Under the pieces are notes generated by a model that was given only the letters and a program-made list of their open reading frames with translations, was not told the origin of the DNA and ran no database searches. The translations under genes were made by a program, and so were the position numbers. A stretch of 64,000 bases of DNA from Ensifer oleiphilus (GTDB lineage Bacteria; Pseudomonadota; Alphaproteobacteria; Rhizobiales; Rhizobiaceae): assembly GCF_013371465.1 (NCBI RefSeq), contig NZ_JABWDU010000010.1, positions 62,001 to 126,000 of the forward strand, given 5' to 3'. This document shows, in pieces, positions 1 through 8,704 of this stretch (its first letter is position 1; every line of letters starts with the position of its first letter).

Positions 1-316
1 GAACAGCAAGAAATGGACGGGAGGTTGGATCGATGTTGTCGAAGTGACGGTCAGGCCCCGGCCTCACCGGAGCGCGCTTCGCGCCGTCGAACGGCGGCAG
101 TCTCGCGAGACCATAGGGCTGCTTGTCATAGAGCGGATCGGCGACATACATGGAGAGGTCGCTGGGCCCCTCTCCTATTTCGTCGCGCGGGATCGACAGC
201 CACACGCGATCCGGCTGTTCGTATCCGGGGATGAAGGGTGGCTGGGGATAGATCCAGAAGCGCGTGCCGATGCGCGCATTGCCGGAATCGAGGGCTTCGT
301 CTCGAATCAGACGCAT
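1..316 (-). CDS. Unrecognised protein, N-terminal 105 residues, cut by the left edge
   Basis: The minus strand is open from an ATG at 316 to the window edge with no stop. The product begins MRLIRDEALDSGN and is rich in proline and aromatic residues (PQPPFIPGYEQPDRVWLSIP, then MYVADPLYDKQPYG, ending HFDNIDPTSRPF). No upstream in-frame ATG is available, and a G-rich stretch about 11 bases upstream could act as a ribosome binding site. It starts 34 bases after the tfuA-like stop, on the same strand, so it is probably the fourth gene of the cyclase/YcaO/TfuA operon. I do not recognise the family and see no signal peptide. Because the gene is truncated here, its length and function cannot be judged; the composition looks like real coding sequence and not a shadow frame. 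Confidence 0.6.
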   Translation of the reverse strand, partial: MRLIRDEALDSGNARIGTRFWIYPQPPFIPGYEQPDRVWLSIPRDEIGEGPSDLSMYVADPLYDKQPYGLARLPPFDGAKRAPVRPGPDRHFDNIDPTSRPFLAV

Positions 317-350
317 CGCACAGTTGCCCCCACGATGGAAAATCCGGAAA

Positions 351-1121
351 TTAAGGATTCAATTTATAAGTGTTAACTAAATTTGAGTCAATGCCGCTCG
401 CTTCGAGATCCCGGACAAAGGTGTTTGTCGCGACCCACGCGTTGCTCACGCGCGGCCCTGTATTTGCCTGAAGCAGGAGGGTTGGCGCGCTTCGTAGCGC
501 CAGGAGAGCATCCAGTTTCTTTTGTCCCACGATTTCCTTTCGCAACTCCTTGAGCCGCTCCTCGCGCCACCCCGCAGTGCGCAAAATCGCTTCCAGCCGA
601 CGCTCTCGAAAATTCGTGTTTCGCGCCATTGTTGTGAGCAAGTCGCGTTCGGCGGCCGTTAGGAAACGCCGGCGTGCCAGAGTGGAGAAGGTCCTTCGGA
701 GATCGACCAATGCGTCTGTCAAAGGAAGAAAACCAAGCTCCGCCGGCCCCGAATGGACGGCAACCGCATCATCGGGGGCAAGCCGCCAGCGCCGATACCA
801 CCTGTAGATCAGGCCGACACCGATCATGCCGAATTCATTGAGTTCCGCCGCCCGGAGCGCGCCCATGCTCGCCGCACCGATCACGACGATGCCCTGTGCC
901 ATCGCCCATAGGATTTCCTTGTGTCGGACAGCCGGCCTATCCTCGAACTGACCGTCGATCAGGATCATCGCCCGCGGACGGAATGCGTGGGCGGACAACA
1001 GTATGTCGCCTTGCGCGGCAGGCTGCAGGTAGATGGCATCGAGAACAGGCGCTGCCTCAGCCAACCGAAGCGTCGGACCGAGAAACACCAGGATCGGACC
1101 CATTTTGCTCTCATCAGCCAT
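351..1121 (-). CDS. TfuA-like protein (YcaO partner)
   Basis: About 256 residues. The N-terminus carries the VFLGPTL motif and the middle the GAASMGALRAAEL segment, both typical of the TfuA domain named from the trifolitoxin locus. In characterised systems TfuA proteins assist YcaO enzymes in thioamide formation, probably by supplying or handling sulfur; that role is family knowledge and not shown here. I chose the ATG at 1121, 8 bases after the YcaO stop and preceded by a GGTGAG-like site. A longer frame reaches 1181 but would overlap YcaO, and another ATG at 1103 lies directly before the conserved domain. No membrane segment or signal is visible, so the protein is cytosolic. It lies third in the minus-strand operon. 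Confidence 0.87.
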   Translation of the reverse strand: MADESKMGPILVFLGPTLRLAEAAPVLDAIYLQPAAQGDILLSAHAFRPRAMILIDGQFEDRPAVRHKEILWAMAQGIVVIGAASMGALRAAELNEFGMIGVGLIYRWYRRWRLAPDDAVAVHSGPAELGFLPLTDALVDLRRTFSTLARRRFLTAAERDLLTTMARNTNFRERRLEAILRTAGWREERLKELRKEIVGQKKLDALLALRSAPTLLLQANTGPRVSNAWVATNTFVRDLEASGIDSNLVNTYKLNP

Positions 1122-1129
1122 GTGAACGC

Positions 1130-2368
1130 TCACCGCAGGATCGAAAAGGGACTGGCACCGGGAAGGATGGTTCTCACGCACTCAACACCTCTTTCGACAT
1201 CCACTCCCACCGGCACAGCCAATATGGGCCCCATGCCGGCGGAAAGAATCCCGTCGATGAGCGCGGCGAGGTCCGAAACGGTGTCCACGTCAATTGCCGG
1301 GCGAGGCAATCCGGATGTGTCGGCAAGAATGAGCTGGCGGGCGTTGGCGACGATCTGGTCGGTGCTGCGCCTGTAGTGCTGCCGAGTTTGATCGTCGCGC
1401 GCGCCTGATATCGCCCCGGCCCGCGCGGACAAGGCTTCAAGCATCGCGCTTTCAGCCGCCGCAGCGATGCTTGGTCCCGCTGCATAGCCTTCGGTCGGAA
1501 GGGCAAGGATCGGTTCTCCGGGACCCGTTTCGATTGTCTGGCTCCAGACCACCGGAACATTCGCCGGCGAAGGGGCAAGCCAAAGGCCGAAGGAAATGTG
1601 GTGCTCGGCCGCAATGGACAGTATGTGGTCAACACCTTCACCCAGCCCGAGCGGGGACATACGCATTCGATCGAAGAAGCCATGGGTGGCGAAGGCGCGA
1701 GCGATAGCGTCGCGCTCGATACATTCGAACAGTCCATGCAGAAACGCATCAAGGACTGTCCTATGACAGGCGAGACCGGTGGTCGTGCGTAGGAACAGAC
1801 CATCGTGGGCGGGTGGCGGATCCGTATAGCAGGTGTGAACCAGTTCCAGGGGGACCGGTTGCGGGACGCCAGCCGCGATATCGATGCCGGTGATCCATGG
1901 TATCGTCTGTTGACGCCAGTTTCCCCGGCGGTCGCGCGCCAGCAGATTTTCAAACAGGCCGTCAGCAATCTTGAGTGCGTCTGCTGTCGCGGAAAACACC
2001 CTCTCCGGCGGGATGGCTTCGGCGTAGAACCGCTCAAGCGATTCCATGATCGCCCCGACTGCCGCGACCGCTATCGCAAGGCCTCGCCCGAGGGATGTGA
2101 CTTCGGAGAGGGCGGCGGGTCGAACGGCTTGAACGACCGGCAGGCCAATCCGGTCAAGTCCAGTCAGATCACCAAGGCGGGTTATGCGCGCAAGACGGCA
2201 GAGCGGGAGAATAGCTCGCAGGCATTGCTCAGCCTCGTGCGGACCTGGGGCGCGCGAAACGGGGGTTCGAAGGCCGGCAACGATGGCATCGCGAAAGGTT
2301 GCGAGGCTGCCGTCAAGACTTGACGGATCATCCGGTGGCGGGCCTGCTGGTTCAACGCTGAACGGCAA
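1130..2368 (-). CDS. YcaO-family ATP-dependent cyclodehydratase or thioamide synthase
   Basis: About 412 residues. Family hallmarks are GLPVVQAVRP near residue 80, a Glu-rich helix SLGRGL...MESLER near 95-115, and ECIERD near 217, matching the ATP/Mg-binding glutamates of YcaO domains. YcaO enzymes activate a peptide amide with ATP to form azolines, thioamides or amidines. The C-terminus ends ...SPFSILR without the PxPxP tail common in azoline-forming members, and the next gene is TfuA, so thioamidation is the better guess. No ATG fits: a TTG at 2368 has AGGAG 7 bases upstream, while a TTG at 2374 would be too close to it. The start overlaps the cyclase gene, so translation is likely coupled. 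The peptide substrate is not identified. Confidence 0.88.
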   Translation of the reverse strand: MPFSVEPAGPPPDDPSSLDGSLATFRDAIVAGLRTPVSRAPGPHEAEQCLRAILPLCRLARITRLGDLTGLDRIGLPVVQAVRPAALSEVTSLGRGLAIAVAAVGAIMESLERFYAEAIPPERVFSATADALKIADGLFENLLARDRRGNWRQQTIPWITGIDIAAGVPQPVPLELVHTCYTDPPPAHDGLFLRTTTGLACHRTVLDAFLHGLFECIERDAIARAFATHGFFDRMRMSPLGLGEGVDHILSIAAEHHISFGLWLAPSPANVPVVWSQTIETGPGEPILALPTEGYAAGPSIAAAAESAMLEALSARAGAISGARDDQTRQHYRRSTDQIVANARQLILADTSGLPRPAIDVDTVSDLAALIDGILSAGMGPILAVPVGVDVERGVECVRTILPGASPFSILR

Positions 2369-5300
2369 CGCCAAGCTCCTGGATTGAATGCCTGGCCCGC
2401 TTTAGAAGCGCCTTTGCTCCTTGGCTCTCGGCAATTTCCACGGCTGAGGTCAGGTCGGCGACAATCGAACCCCTGGCGGCGTTGCCCCGCGCGTTGAGAA
2501 CGGCGCGGCGTCGGTAGAGTTCGGCGAGCCAATAGGCATGGCCGGTTTCCCTGGATTTTTCGATCGCGTCGTTCGTAACCTCAACCGCCGCCTCATATCT
2601 TCCCGCAAGCCCGAGCAGCGTGGCGTGCATGGAGAGGTAGATCGGGAGATCTGCGACAGCGCCGAGGCTCCGCAAGAGAGACAGTCCGTCGAGAAACATC
2701 GCATGCCCGTTCGTGAGGCTTTCCGCATGCGCGCGAGCCCATCCGGCGAAGAGCAGCGACAAGCCGGACAGCGACTGCATCTCATGCACCTTCGCGAAGT
2801 CCGCCATTCTCTTCGAAATTTCGGCGAGATGCGCATGATCGTCCCGGTAAAACGCAGACACCGCTTCCGTATCAAGCGAATGCGCCTTGCTCGGCGCGTG
2901 TGATATCCGGTCAACGAAAGTGACCATCTTCGAAAGCGCCGTATCCGATGCCTTCGATTGTCCTGTCAGCCATAGCGAAAGAGCCAATTGCCCTAGACCA
3001 CACACCTTGGCGTCATGGCCGCCAAACAACGTTCGGCTGGTTTTGGCCGATTGCTCGTCATAAAGCGCCAGTCCAGCCTTGATGGCATCCTGGGCCTCCT
3101 GGTGGTGGCCGAGGTTAAAATCAATCGCCCAGATGCAATGATTGACCTGGAGCTTGATCTCAGGATCGTCTGCCCCGGCCAGCATCGCCCGCACTTGCAG
3201 GGCGCGGTCGTGCATCACGCGAAAATCCGTTCCCGTGAGCCACCACCCCCAATAGATCGGAAACCACCTTGATTGATCTGCCATCGGCTGCCGACGGGCG
3301 ATGGCCACGCCATCTTCATAGAGCTTACGTGCAGGAGGCGAGTTCAGCCCGACAAGACCGGTCAATATTGGACCGAGCGAAGTCAGTGCGGACAACTGTA
3401 GCGGCTCGATCGCATGTCCCTCACCCAATCGGTCGCAAATCGCCAAGGCGTGCTCCAGATAGTTGCGCGCCTCCACCATCGCCGATCGGCTGGAGCTTTC
3501 CTTGCCGGCGGCAGTATACAGTTCGATCGCACTTTCGACGTGTCCTGCTCGTTCGGCGTGTTCCGCCAACGTTCCGGTGTCGATCCAAGTGGCCATGTGG
3601 CGGTTTTGACTGACAGCCAGGAACAGCCGCCGATGCAATGCTTGCTGCTGCCTGCGCAAGAGCGCGTTGTAGATCGTTTCCTGAATCAAAGCGTGCCGGA
3701 ACCCGTAGGCGGTATGTCCCCGCGCCCTGATGCGCACCAGGAATCCCGAATCGCTTAGGGTCTCTGCGGCTTTGGCCAAGGACGTCTTGCCAAGCCCTGG
3801 CAGCAGCGCACGAAGCAACGATAGCGTGAACCGGCTGCCCGCAACTGCGCCCGCTCGCGCAACGTCTCTGGCCGTGCCCAATTGGTTGAGGCGTGCATCC
3901 AATATCTCCTCGAATGCGGACACGTGGCTGGGTTTGACGTTGTCCGATAGGCTCATAGTGTCCGCGGCAACGTTCTCCGCGATCCATTGGCAGATTTGCT
4001 CGATGAAGAGCGGGACGCCGCCCGATATCCTCTCGATCACTTCATAGAGCCCAGGGAGCATTGCCTGCCTCTGTTCCGGCCATCTTGCCTCTATCGCCTG
4101 TCGTGTTTCGTCTCGATCAAGCGGGAGCAGGGTCAGGCGCGTGGGGTTGGCCGCATCCAGCCACTCCGCCGCAAAGCCGAGACGTGAGGTCGCGACGAGA
4201 AGAATTGGAAGTTGCCGGGCAACCCGAGCCGCCTCCGCCAACAAATCCTGGGAGGTCGGATCGATCCAGTGGATGTCTTCGACCGCCAACACGATCGGAC
4301 CATTGGCACACAACGCCGCGAGTGCGCGAAACACAGCGCGAAATGCCCTTTCCCGGATAGCTTTGGGGTCTTGGTCGGCGAGCTGTTGATTTCGCCCCAA
4401 CGCACCGAGCAAATACGCGAATGTTTCAATCGTTTCCGCGTCGCGAATGCCGTTTCGCTCAAAGAGTGTTGCCACAGCGTGAGCTGAAAGACCCAGTTGG
4501 TCGTCCTGTCCGGCCGCTGCAGCCATTATGCTGTTCAACAGGGGATGCAGCGTCGAGCGATGCCCCCCCGGCAAACACTGGAAGAAGAAAAGCCCTAATC
4601 GCCGGTCACGCGTCATCTTGCGGATTTCCCGCAGGAGCCGGGACTTTCCGATGCCTGCGTCTCCCTCCAGCAAGAGTATCTCGCCACCGGTCGCGGCGAC
4701 CCTTTCCCAGCAGGCGGCGATCGTCTGTAACTCGCTCTCCCGGCCAATGAAGCGGCCGCCAAGGCTGCCGAACGCGTAGAACCTGTCGACCTCGATCTTG
4801 TGCCCGAGTGCACGCCATACGTTTTCCGGTTCCGTGAAGCCCTTGAGCGTCTTTACGCCTTCGAACACGAATGCGTGAGACCTGCCGGCCAGGTCGCGCG
4901 TGTCGCCTGAAACAAAAACGGTGTCTGGTGTGGCGATCTCTTCCAGACGGGTGGCTATGGCAAGTGCCGCCGCCGCAACCGGTTCCCCTTTCTCGTCCTG
5001 CGTCTCTTGAATGAGCGCGACGGATGTCGCGATACCGACGCGGACGTGCAAATCGTCACGCCCCGCCTCCCGGCCAACGCGTGCGCAGCCTTCGACGATC
5101 CCGAGGCCCGCGCGAATGGCGAGCGATGCCGCATCCTTCGCACCGATCTCGACGGGGAAGAGCGCAACGCCACCGTCACCGGCCTCATGCTGTATCACGC
5201 CGGAATGGGCAACTATCGACTGTTTCGCCGCATTCTGAAAGGCAACCATCAGGTCCTGATAGTCTTCTATGTCGAGCAGGTGGAGAAGTCTCGTCGACCC

Positions 5301-5420
5301 GACGAGATCGTAACAAAGGGCGGTGACGATCCGACGCTCGCCTCCGTATTCGGAGAGGCGTCCCTTGCGCCCCGAAGGTTTCGTCGGCTGTCGTGGTTTG
5401 CTGACCCGACTTTCAAGCAT
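2352..5420 (-). CDS. Class III adenylate/guanylate cyclase, AAA ATPase and TPR fusion protein
   Basis: 1022 residues with three regions. Residues about 28-205 form a class III nucleotide cyclase homology domain with the metal-binding Asp in CYDLVGSTR (residue 38) and the AGDGGVALF segment near 80. Residues about 225-500 form a signal-transduction ATPase with Walker A GDAGIGKS (253-260) and Walker B IVLAVEDIHWID (about 376-387). Residues about 600-1020 look like TPR-type helical repeats. No transmembrane segment is seen. Similar cyclase/ATPase fusions are known beside azole- and thioamide-peptide loci (TOMM kinase/cyclase fusion family), so a role in regulating the YcaO/TfuA genes is plausible. 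It is first in the operon and overlaps YcaO. Whether it really makes cAMP or cGMP cannot be told from the sequence. Confidence 0.85.
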   Translation of the reverse strand: MLESRVSKPRQPTKPSGRKGRLSEYGGERRIVTALCYDLVGSTRLLHLLDIEDYQDLMVAFQNAAKQSIVAHSGVIQHEAGDGGVALFPVEIGAKDAASLAIRAGLGIVEGCARVGREAGRDDLHVRVGIATSVALIQETQDEKGEPVAAAALAIATRLEEIATPDTVFVSGDTRDLAGRSHAFVFEGVKTLKGFTEPENVWRALGHKIEVDRFYAFGSLGGRFIGRESELQTIAACWERVAATGGEILLLEGDAGIGKSRLLREIRKMTRDRRLGLFFFQCLPGGHRSTLHPLLNSIMAAAAGQDDQLGLSAHAVATLFERNGIRDAETIETFAYLLGALGRNQQLADQDPKAIRERAFRAVFRALAALCANGPIVLAVEDIHWIDPTSQDLLAEAARVARQLPILLVATSRLGFAAEWLDAANPTRLTLLPLDRDETRQAIEARWPEQRQAMLPGLYEVIERISGGVPLFIEQICQWIAENVAADTMSLSDNVKPSHVSAFEEILDARLNQLGTARDVARAGAVAGSRFTLSLLRALLPGLGKTSLAKAAETLSDSGFLVRIRARGHTAYGFRHALIQETIYNALLRRQQQALHRRLFLAVSQNRHMATWIDTGTLAEHAERAGHVESAIELYTAAGKESSSRSAMVEARNYLEHALAICDRLGEGHAIEPLQLSALTSLGPILTGLVGLNSPPARKLYEDGVAIARRQPMADQSRWFPIYWGWWLTGTDFRVMHDRALQVRAMLAGADDPEIKLQVNHCIWAIDFNLGHHQEAQDAIKAGLALYDEQSAKTSRTLFGGHDAKVCGLGQLALSLWLTGQSKASDTALSKMVTFVDRISHAPSKAHSLDTEAVSAFYRDDHAHLAEISKRMADFAKVHEMQSLSGLSLLFAGWARAHAESLTNGHAMFLDGLSLLRSLGAVADLPIYLSMHATLLGLAGRYEAAVEVTNDAIEKSRETGHAYWLAELYRRRAVLNARGNAARGSIVADLTSAVEIAESQGAKALLKRARHSIQELGVAVQR

Positions 5421-5726
5421 CCGTCGCCCCTACCGCTCGCGTGTATGCTGGCTCCGCAGTTCCCCTGGAATATACAACATAGCCGATTGGCATTCGCTTG
5501 TCGGCACGGCAATTCAACTGGCCGGCCTTGTCGCCAGCCGCGCAGCCGCTCGATTTCGCACGCAAGCCGCCCTCACCGGCGCGCAAGGCCGTTGCAACAC
5601 CAATCGGCATTGCGGCAGGCCCTCGCATGGGCATCGAGAACCTCTCCCCGGAACAGCAAGACCTGCCTTGTTGCCACTTTCAACCTGGTGCGAGACAATC
5701 TCCTTAGCTGGTGGACTGAGGAGCGG
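5421..5726. other. Intergenic region between the cyclase operon and the small divergent gene
   Basis: 306 bases that should hold the promoters of two divergent transcription units. Short open frames exist on both strands (for example 5498-5707 plus and 5413-5634 minus), but none has a convincing ribosome binding site or family signature. I did not find a clear inverted repeat or a good sigma-70 promoter here. Confidence 0.45.
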
Positions 5727-5987
5727 ATGATGGACTTCGAGAAGGTTGGGCGAAGCCGAATGATGATGCGGCTGCCACGGCATCGCAAGCAGATCTCCGA
5801 CGCCAATTTCCTTGCGATCAACGCTTTGCTCGAAGCCTACGGCCAAGCTGCCGTCAAGCGCGATGCGTTGCGCGAGCAACGGACGCCAGACCCCACGGTC
5901 ATGGCAGAATATGAAGATCTCTGTCAGAAACTGGAGGACGATATCATCAGGATACTGGCTAGCGTGAGCCCGCGAATGGTCAGATGA
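5727..5987 (+). CDS. Small charged helical protein, function unknown
   Basis: 86 residues from the tandem ATGATG at 5727, preceded by GAGGAG 4 bases upstream, which decides this start over the much longer frame opening at 5007 that overlaps the cyclase gene. The product starts MMDFEKVGRSRMMMRLPRH and continues as a probable helix-turn-helix-shaped coil (ISDANFLAINALLEAYGQAAVKRDALREQ, then EYEDLCQKLEDDIIRILASV). It has one Cys (in DLCQK), no signal peptide and no glycine-rich core. It is divergent from the cyclase/YcaO/TfuA operon, so it may be a regulator, a partner or, less likely, a substrate of that system. I do not recognise the family. Confidence 0.6.
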   Translation: MMDFEKVGRSRMMMRLPRHRKQISDANFLAINALLEAYGQAAVKRDALREQRTPDPTVMAEYEDLCQKLEDDIIRILASVSPRMVR

Positions 5988-6116
5988 TAGGTGGAGCCTC
6001 AGCGCAGGTCTCCCGGCACTGTCCCTTCAGGCCACTGTCGGTCGTTCTTGCTCCACGCGACCCAGATCCGGAAGTCGGCGCCTCTCCTTCCTGAGCGAAA
6101 TCGTGCTTGGGCAGAT

Positions 6117-6932
6117 TCAATGCCTATTCCGGCACAACGCGGCCTCGGCACCGGACAGATTTCGTCCATATCCCATCAACTGGCGCGTGTACGCCTCGGT
6201 GGGTGCCAGTGATATCTGTTCTGTGGAACCGGCTTCGACAACGCGGCCGCCGCGCATGACGACGATCTTATCGGAGACATGCCGGACGACCTTGAGATTG
6301 TGGGTGACGAACAGCATCGACAGCCCCAGCTCTTGTTTGAGATCAGCCAGAAGGTTGAGGATCTGGGCCTGAACGGAGATATCGAGTGCCGAAGTGGGCT
6401 CATCGAGAATGAGCAGCTTTGGCTGGAGGATCAACGCTCGCGCGATGGCGACGCGCTGCGCCTGCCCACCTGAAAGCTCCCGCGCCCGACGGTCAAGAAA
6501 TGTGCCAGGCAAGCCGCAACGCTCGAGCATCTCGGCTGCGCGCTCACGCGACTCCTGGGCAGGGACACGGCCTTGTGCCGTCATCGGTTCTGCGAGAATT
6601 TCCGCAATGCTCAGCCGCGGACTGAGGGAGAGGAAGGGGTTTTGCGCAACGACGCCGATCGCACGGCGCCGTTCGCGCAGAGACTGCTCCGGCAACGCCA
6701 GCCAATCGTCGCCGTCGAGACGGATAGTGCCGCTTTCGACCGGAACAAGCCTCAAGATCGCCCGCAGCAGACTACTCTTGCCCGAACCCGATTCACCGAC
6801 GAGGCCGAGCGTGCTGCCAGTCGGCAGTTCCAGGCTCACCGCGTTGACTGCGGGCGGCGGCGGCGCGGAGAAAAGACCGGTCCGACGGTAGCGAACCACG
6901 AGATCGCGGATCTGCAGCAACGGCTCATCCAT
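6117..6932 (-). CDS. Peptide-type ABC importer, second ATPase (DppF/OppF-like)
   Basis: 271 residues. Walker A GESGSGKSS, the ABC signature LSGGQAQR and Walker B LLILDEPTSALD identify an importer ATPase of the peptide/nickel/opine class. The ATG at 6932 overlaps the end of the preceding ATPase by 8 bases (ATGGATGA), which is preferred over the upstream frame start at 6974. It is the last gene of the operon that begins at the AsnC-type regulator. It should pair with the other ATPase gene as a heterodimer driving the two permeases at the inner membrane. The substrate is unknown; the hydantoinase and DUF917 genes in the same operon suggest a small cyclic amide or dipeptide-like compound. Confidence 0.9.
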   Translation of the reverse strand: MDEPLLQIRDLVVRYRRTGLFSAPPPPAVNAVSLELPTGSTLGLVGESGSGKSSLLRAILRLVPVESGTIRLDGDDWLALPEQSLRERRRAIGVVAQNPFLSLSPRLSIAEILAEPMTAQGRVPAQESRERAAEMLERCGLPGTFLDRRARELSGGQAQRVAIARALILQPKLLILDEPTSALDISVQAQILNLLADLKQELGLSMLFVTHNLKVVRHVSDKIVVMRGGRVVEAGSTEQISLAPTEAYTRQLMGYGRNLSGAEAALCRNRH

Positions 6933-7878
6933 GGTGCGGCTCCAGGTGACATGTCCAACAATGGTTCCCATCATCCCGTTCCGGCGGCTTCGCCTGGCGA
7001 CAGACTGCCATGGCGCTTGCGCAACGCGGCGCGAAAGGACAGCCCTCGATCACGGCAAAGGGGGACGGAATGTGGCCTTCGATCGACGCCAGCCTTTCGC
7101 CCTTGGCCACCGCATCCGGTAGAGCGGCGAGCAGCGCCTGTGTGTAAGGGTGGCGCGGCGCGGCGAGAAGCTCGTCGGTACGCCCCGCCTCCACCGTATG
7201 GCCGGCATAAAGCACGGTCGCGCTGTCGCAGCATTCGGCCACGACGTCCATGTCGTGCGTAATCATCAGCACCGTTAGGGCTCGTTCCTGGACAAGGCGT
7301 TTCAACAGCGCCAACACCTGTGCGCCAACCGTCACGTCGAGTGCCGTCGTCGGCTCGTCGGCAATGATGAAGTCGGCGCCGGTTGCGAGTGCCTGCGCGA
7401 TGACCACGCGCTGTTGCATGCCGCCCGAAAGCTGGTGAGCGTAGCTCTTCAACACGCGGCGTGGATCCGCAAGACCGGTTGCAGCCAGCAGCTCCTCCGC
7501 GGCGGCGCGCCGCTGGAAGCGCGGCAGGCCGCTATGGCTCTTCAGCACGTCGTCCATCTGCCGGCCGATCCGCAGAACCGGATTGAGGGCTGCCGCGGGG
7601 TCCTGAGATATCATGGCAATGCGCCGGCCGCGCAGGCTTTTTGCAACATCGAGAAGGTTCAGACCGTCGAAGCGGAAGGCGTCAGCCGAGACACGCGCGC
7701 TTTGTGGTAACAGGCCGAGCAGCGCCATGCCGGAAATGGTCTTGCCGCAGCCGGATTCGCCGATCAGACCATGGATCGTGCCGCGCTCGATCGACAGGTC
7801 GACTCGACGAACGGCATGGATGGGATTGTGGAGGCTGCCAAAGCGGATGGACAACCCCTTGATTTCAACGAGCGACAT
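6925..7878 (-). CDS. Peptide-type ABC importer, first ATPase (DppD/OppD-like)
   Basis: 317 residues from the ATG at 7878 (MSLVEIKGLSIRFGS). Walker A is GESGCGKTISG, the signature is LSGGMQQR and Walker B is FIIADEPTTALD. The C-terminal extension with ...GCPFAPRCASAMAVC... is the cysteine-containing oligopeptide/dipeptide transporter C-terminal region, which in related proteins binds an iron-sulfur cluster. The start lies inside the end of the permease gene (14-base overlap), so the genes are translationally coupled. A longer frame to 7911 exists but would add residues unlike the family. Confidence 0.9.
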   Translation of the reverse strand: MSLVEIKGLSIRFGSLHNPIHAVRRVDLSIERGTIHGLIGESGCGKTISGMALLGLLPQSARVSADAFRFDGLNLLDVAKSLRGRRIAMISQDPAAALNPVLRIGRQMDDVLKSHSGLPRFQRRAAAEELLAATGLADPRRVLKSYAHQLSGGMQQRVVIAQALATGADFIIADEPTTALDVTVGAQVLALLKRLVQERALTVLMITHDMDVVAECCDSATVLYAGHTVEAGRTDELLAAPRHPYTQALLAALPDAVAKGERLASIEGHIPSPFAVIEGCPFAPRCASAMAVCRQAKPPERDDGNHCWTCHLEPHHG

Positions 7879-8704
7879 CGCCCTGCCCTCCGTCGTCGCC
7901 TCGCAACGCATCTCCCAACACCGAAAAGGCCAGCGCCAGCACGAAAATGGTCACACCCGGGGCGGCCGCATACCACCAGCGCAGCGGAAAGAAGGCGCGA
8001 CCGGCGTTGACCATTTGCCCCCAGTCGGCCGTCGGCGGCAGGATGCCAAGGCCGAGAAACGAGAGAGCCGATGCCGTGAGCAATGCCGGGCCGAAATCGA
8101 GCGCTGCCTGTACTGCAAGTGGCCGGCTGGTGCTCGGCAGAATGTGCCTGAGAATGATGGTGCCGTGCGAGACCCCCATCACCCTTGCCGCCTCGATATA
8201 TGGCTGGCCGCGCAGGACAAGGACCTCGGCGCGCGCCAGCCGCGCATACCAGGGCCACCAGGTGACGGCGACCGCGACGGTGGCGTTGACCATGCCCGGC
8301 CCCATTGCCGCGGCCATCAGCACCGCCAACAGAAGTGCCGGGAACGCGAGGAAGACGTCGGTGACCCGCATCAGCGCATCGTCGATCCATCCGCCGAAAT
8401 AGCCCGCCAGCAAGCCAATCGGCAGGCCGATCACGAGCGAAAGCGCGACGATCAACAGACCCGTGGTCAAGGAAACTCGCGCGCCGTAGATAACGCGGCT
8501 GACCATGTCGCGGCCGAGATGATCGGTCCCCAGCCAATACTCCGCTGACGGCGGCGTTAGCTTGTCGGCGATGTTGGGAGCACCCAAGCCTTGCGCCGGG
8601 AAAGGCGCGACCGCAGGCGCGAAGATCGCCAACAGGGCAACGAAGATGATGATGAAGAGGCTGATGGAGCCGGCCCAGCCCAGCCGCTTGAGCAGATCGC
8701 GCAT
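7865..8704 (-). CDS. Peptide-type ABC importer permease (DppC-like)
   Basis: 279 residues with an N-terminal membrane anchor (ISLFIIIFVALLAIFAP) and several further hydrophobic segments, matching the binding-protein-dependent permease family. The cytoplasmic EAA-type loop is represented around ARLARAEVLVLRGQPYIEAARVMG. ATG at 8704 overlaps the upstream permease stop by one base (TGATG); a GTG one codon earlier is also possible. It is the second of two permeases that form the inner-membrane channel of this importer. Confidence 0.88.
   Translation of the reverse strand: MRDLLKRLGWAGSISLFIIIFVALLAIFAPAVAPFPAQGLGAPNIADKLTPPSAEYWLGTDHLGRDMVSRVIYGARVSLTTGLLIVALSLVIGLPIGLLAGYFGGWIDDALMRVTDVFLAFPALLLAVLMAAAMGPGMVNATVAVAVTWWPWYARLARAEVLVLRGQPYIEAARVMGVSHGTIILRHILPSTSRPLAVQAALDFGPALLTASALSFLGLGILPPTADWGQMVNAGRAFFPLRWWYAAAPGVTIFVLALAFSVLGDALRGDDGGQGDVAR

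Noticed and set aside
5498-5707. 69-residue plus-strand frame as a possible RiPP precursor
   Set aside because: It is proline/alanine-rich with no ribosome binding site or leader/core pattern; nothing supports it over chance.
5007-5726. Long plus-strand extension of the small gene at 5727
   Set aside because: It runs antisense through the cyclase gene and the promoter region; the GAGGAG-ATGATG start at 5727 is far better.
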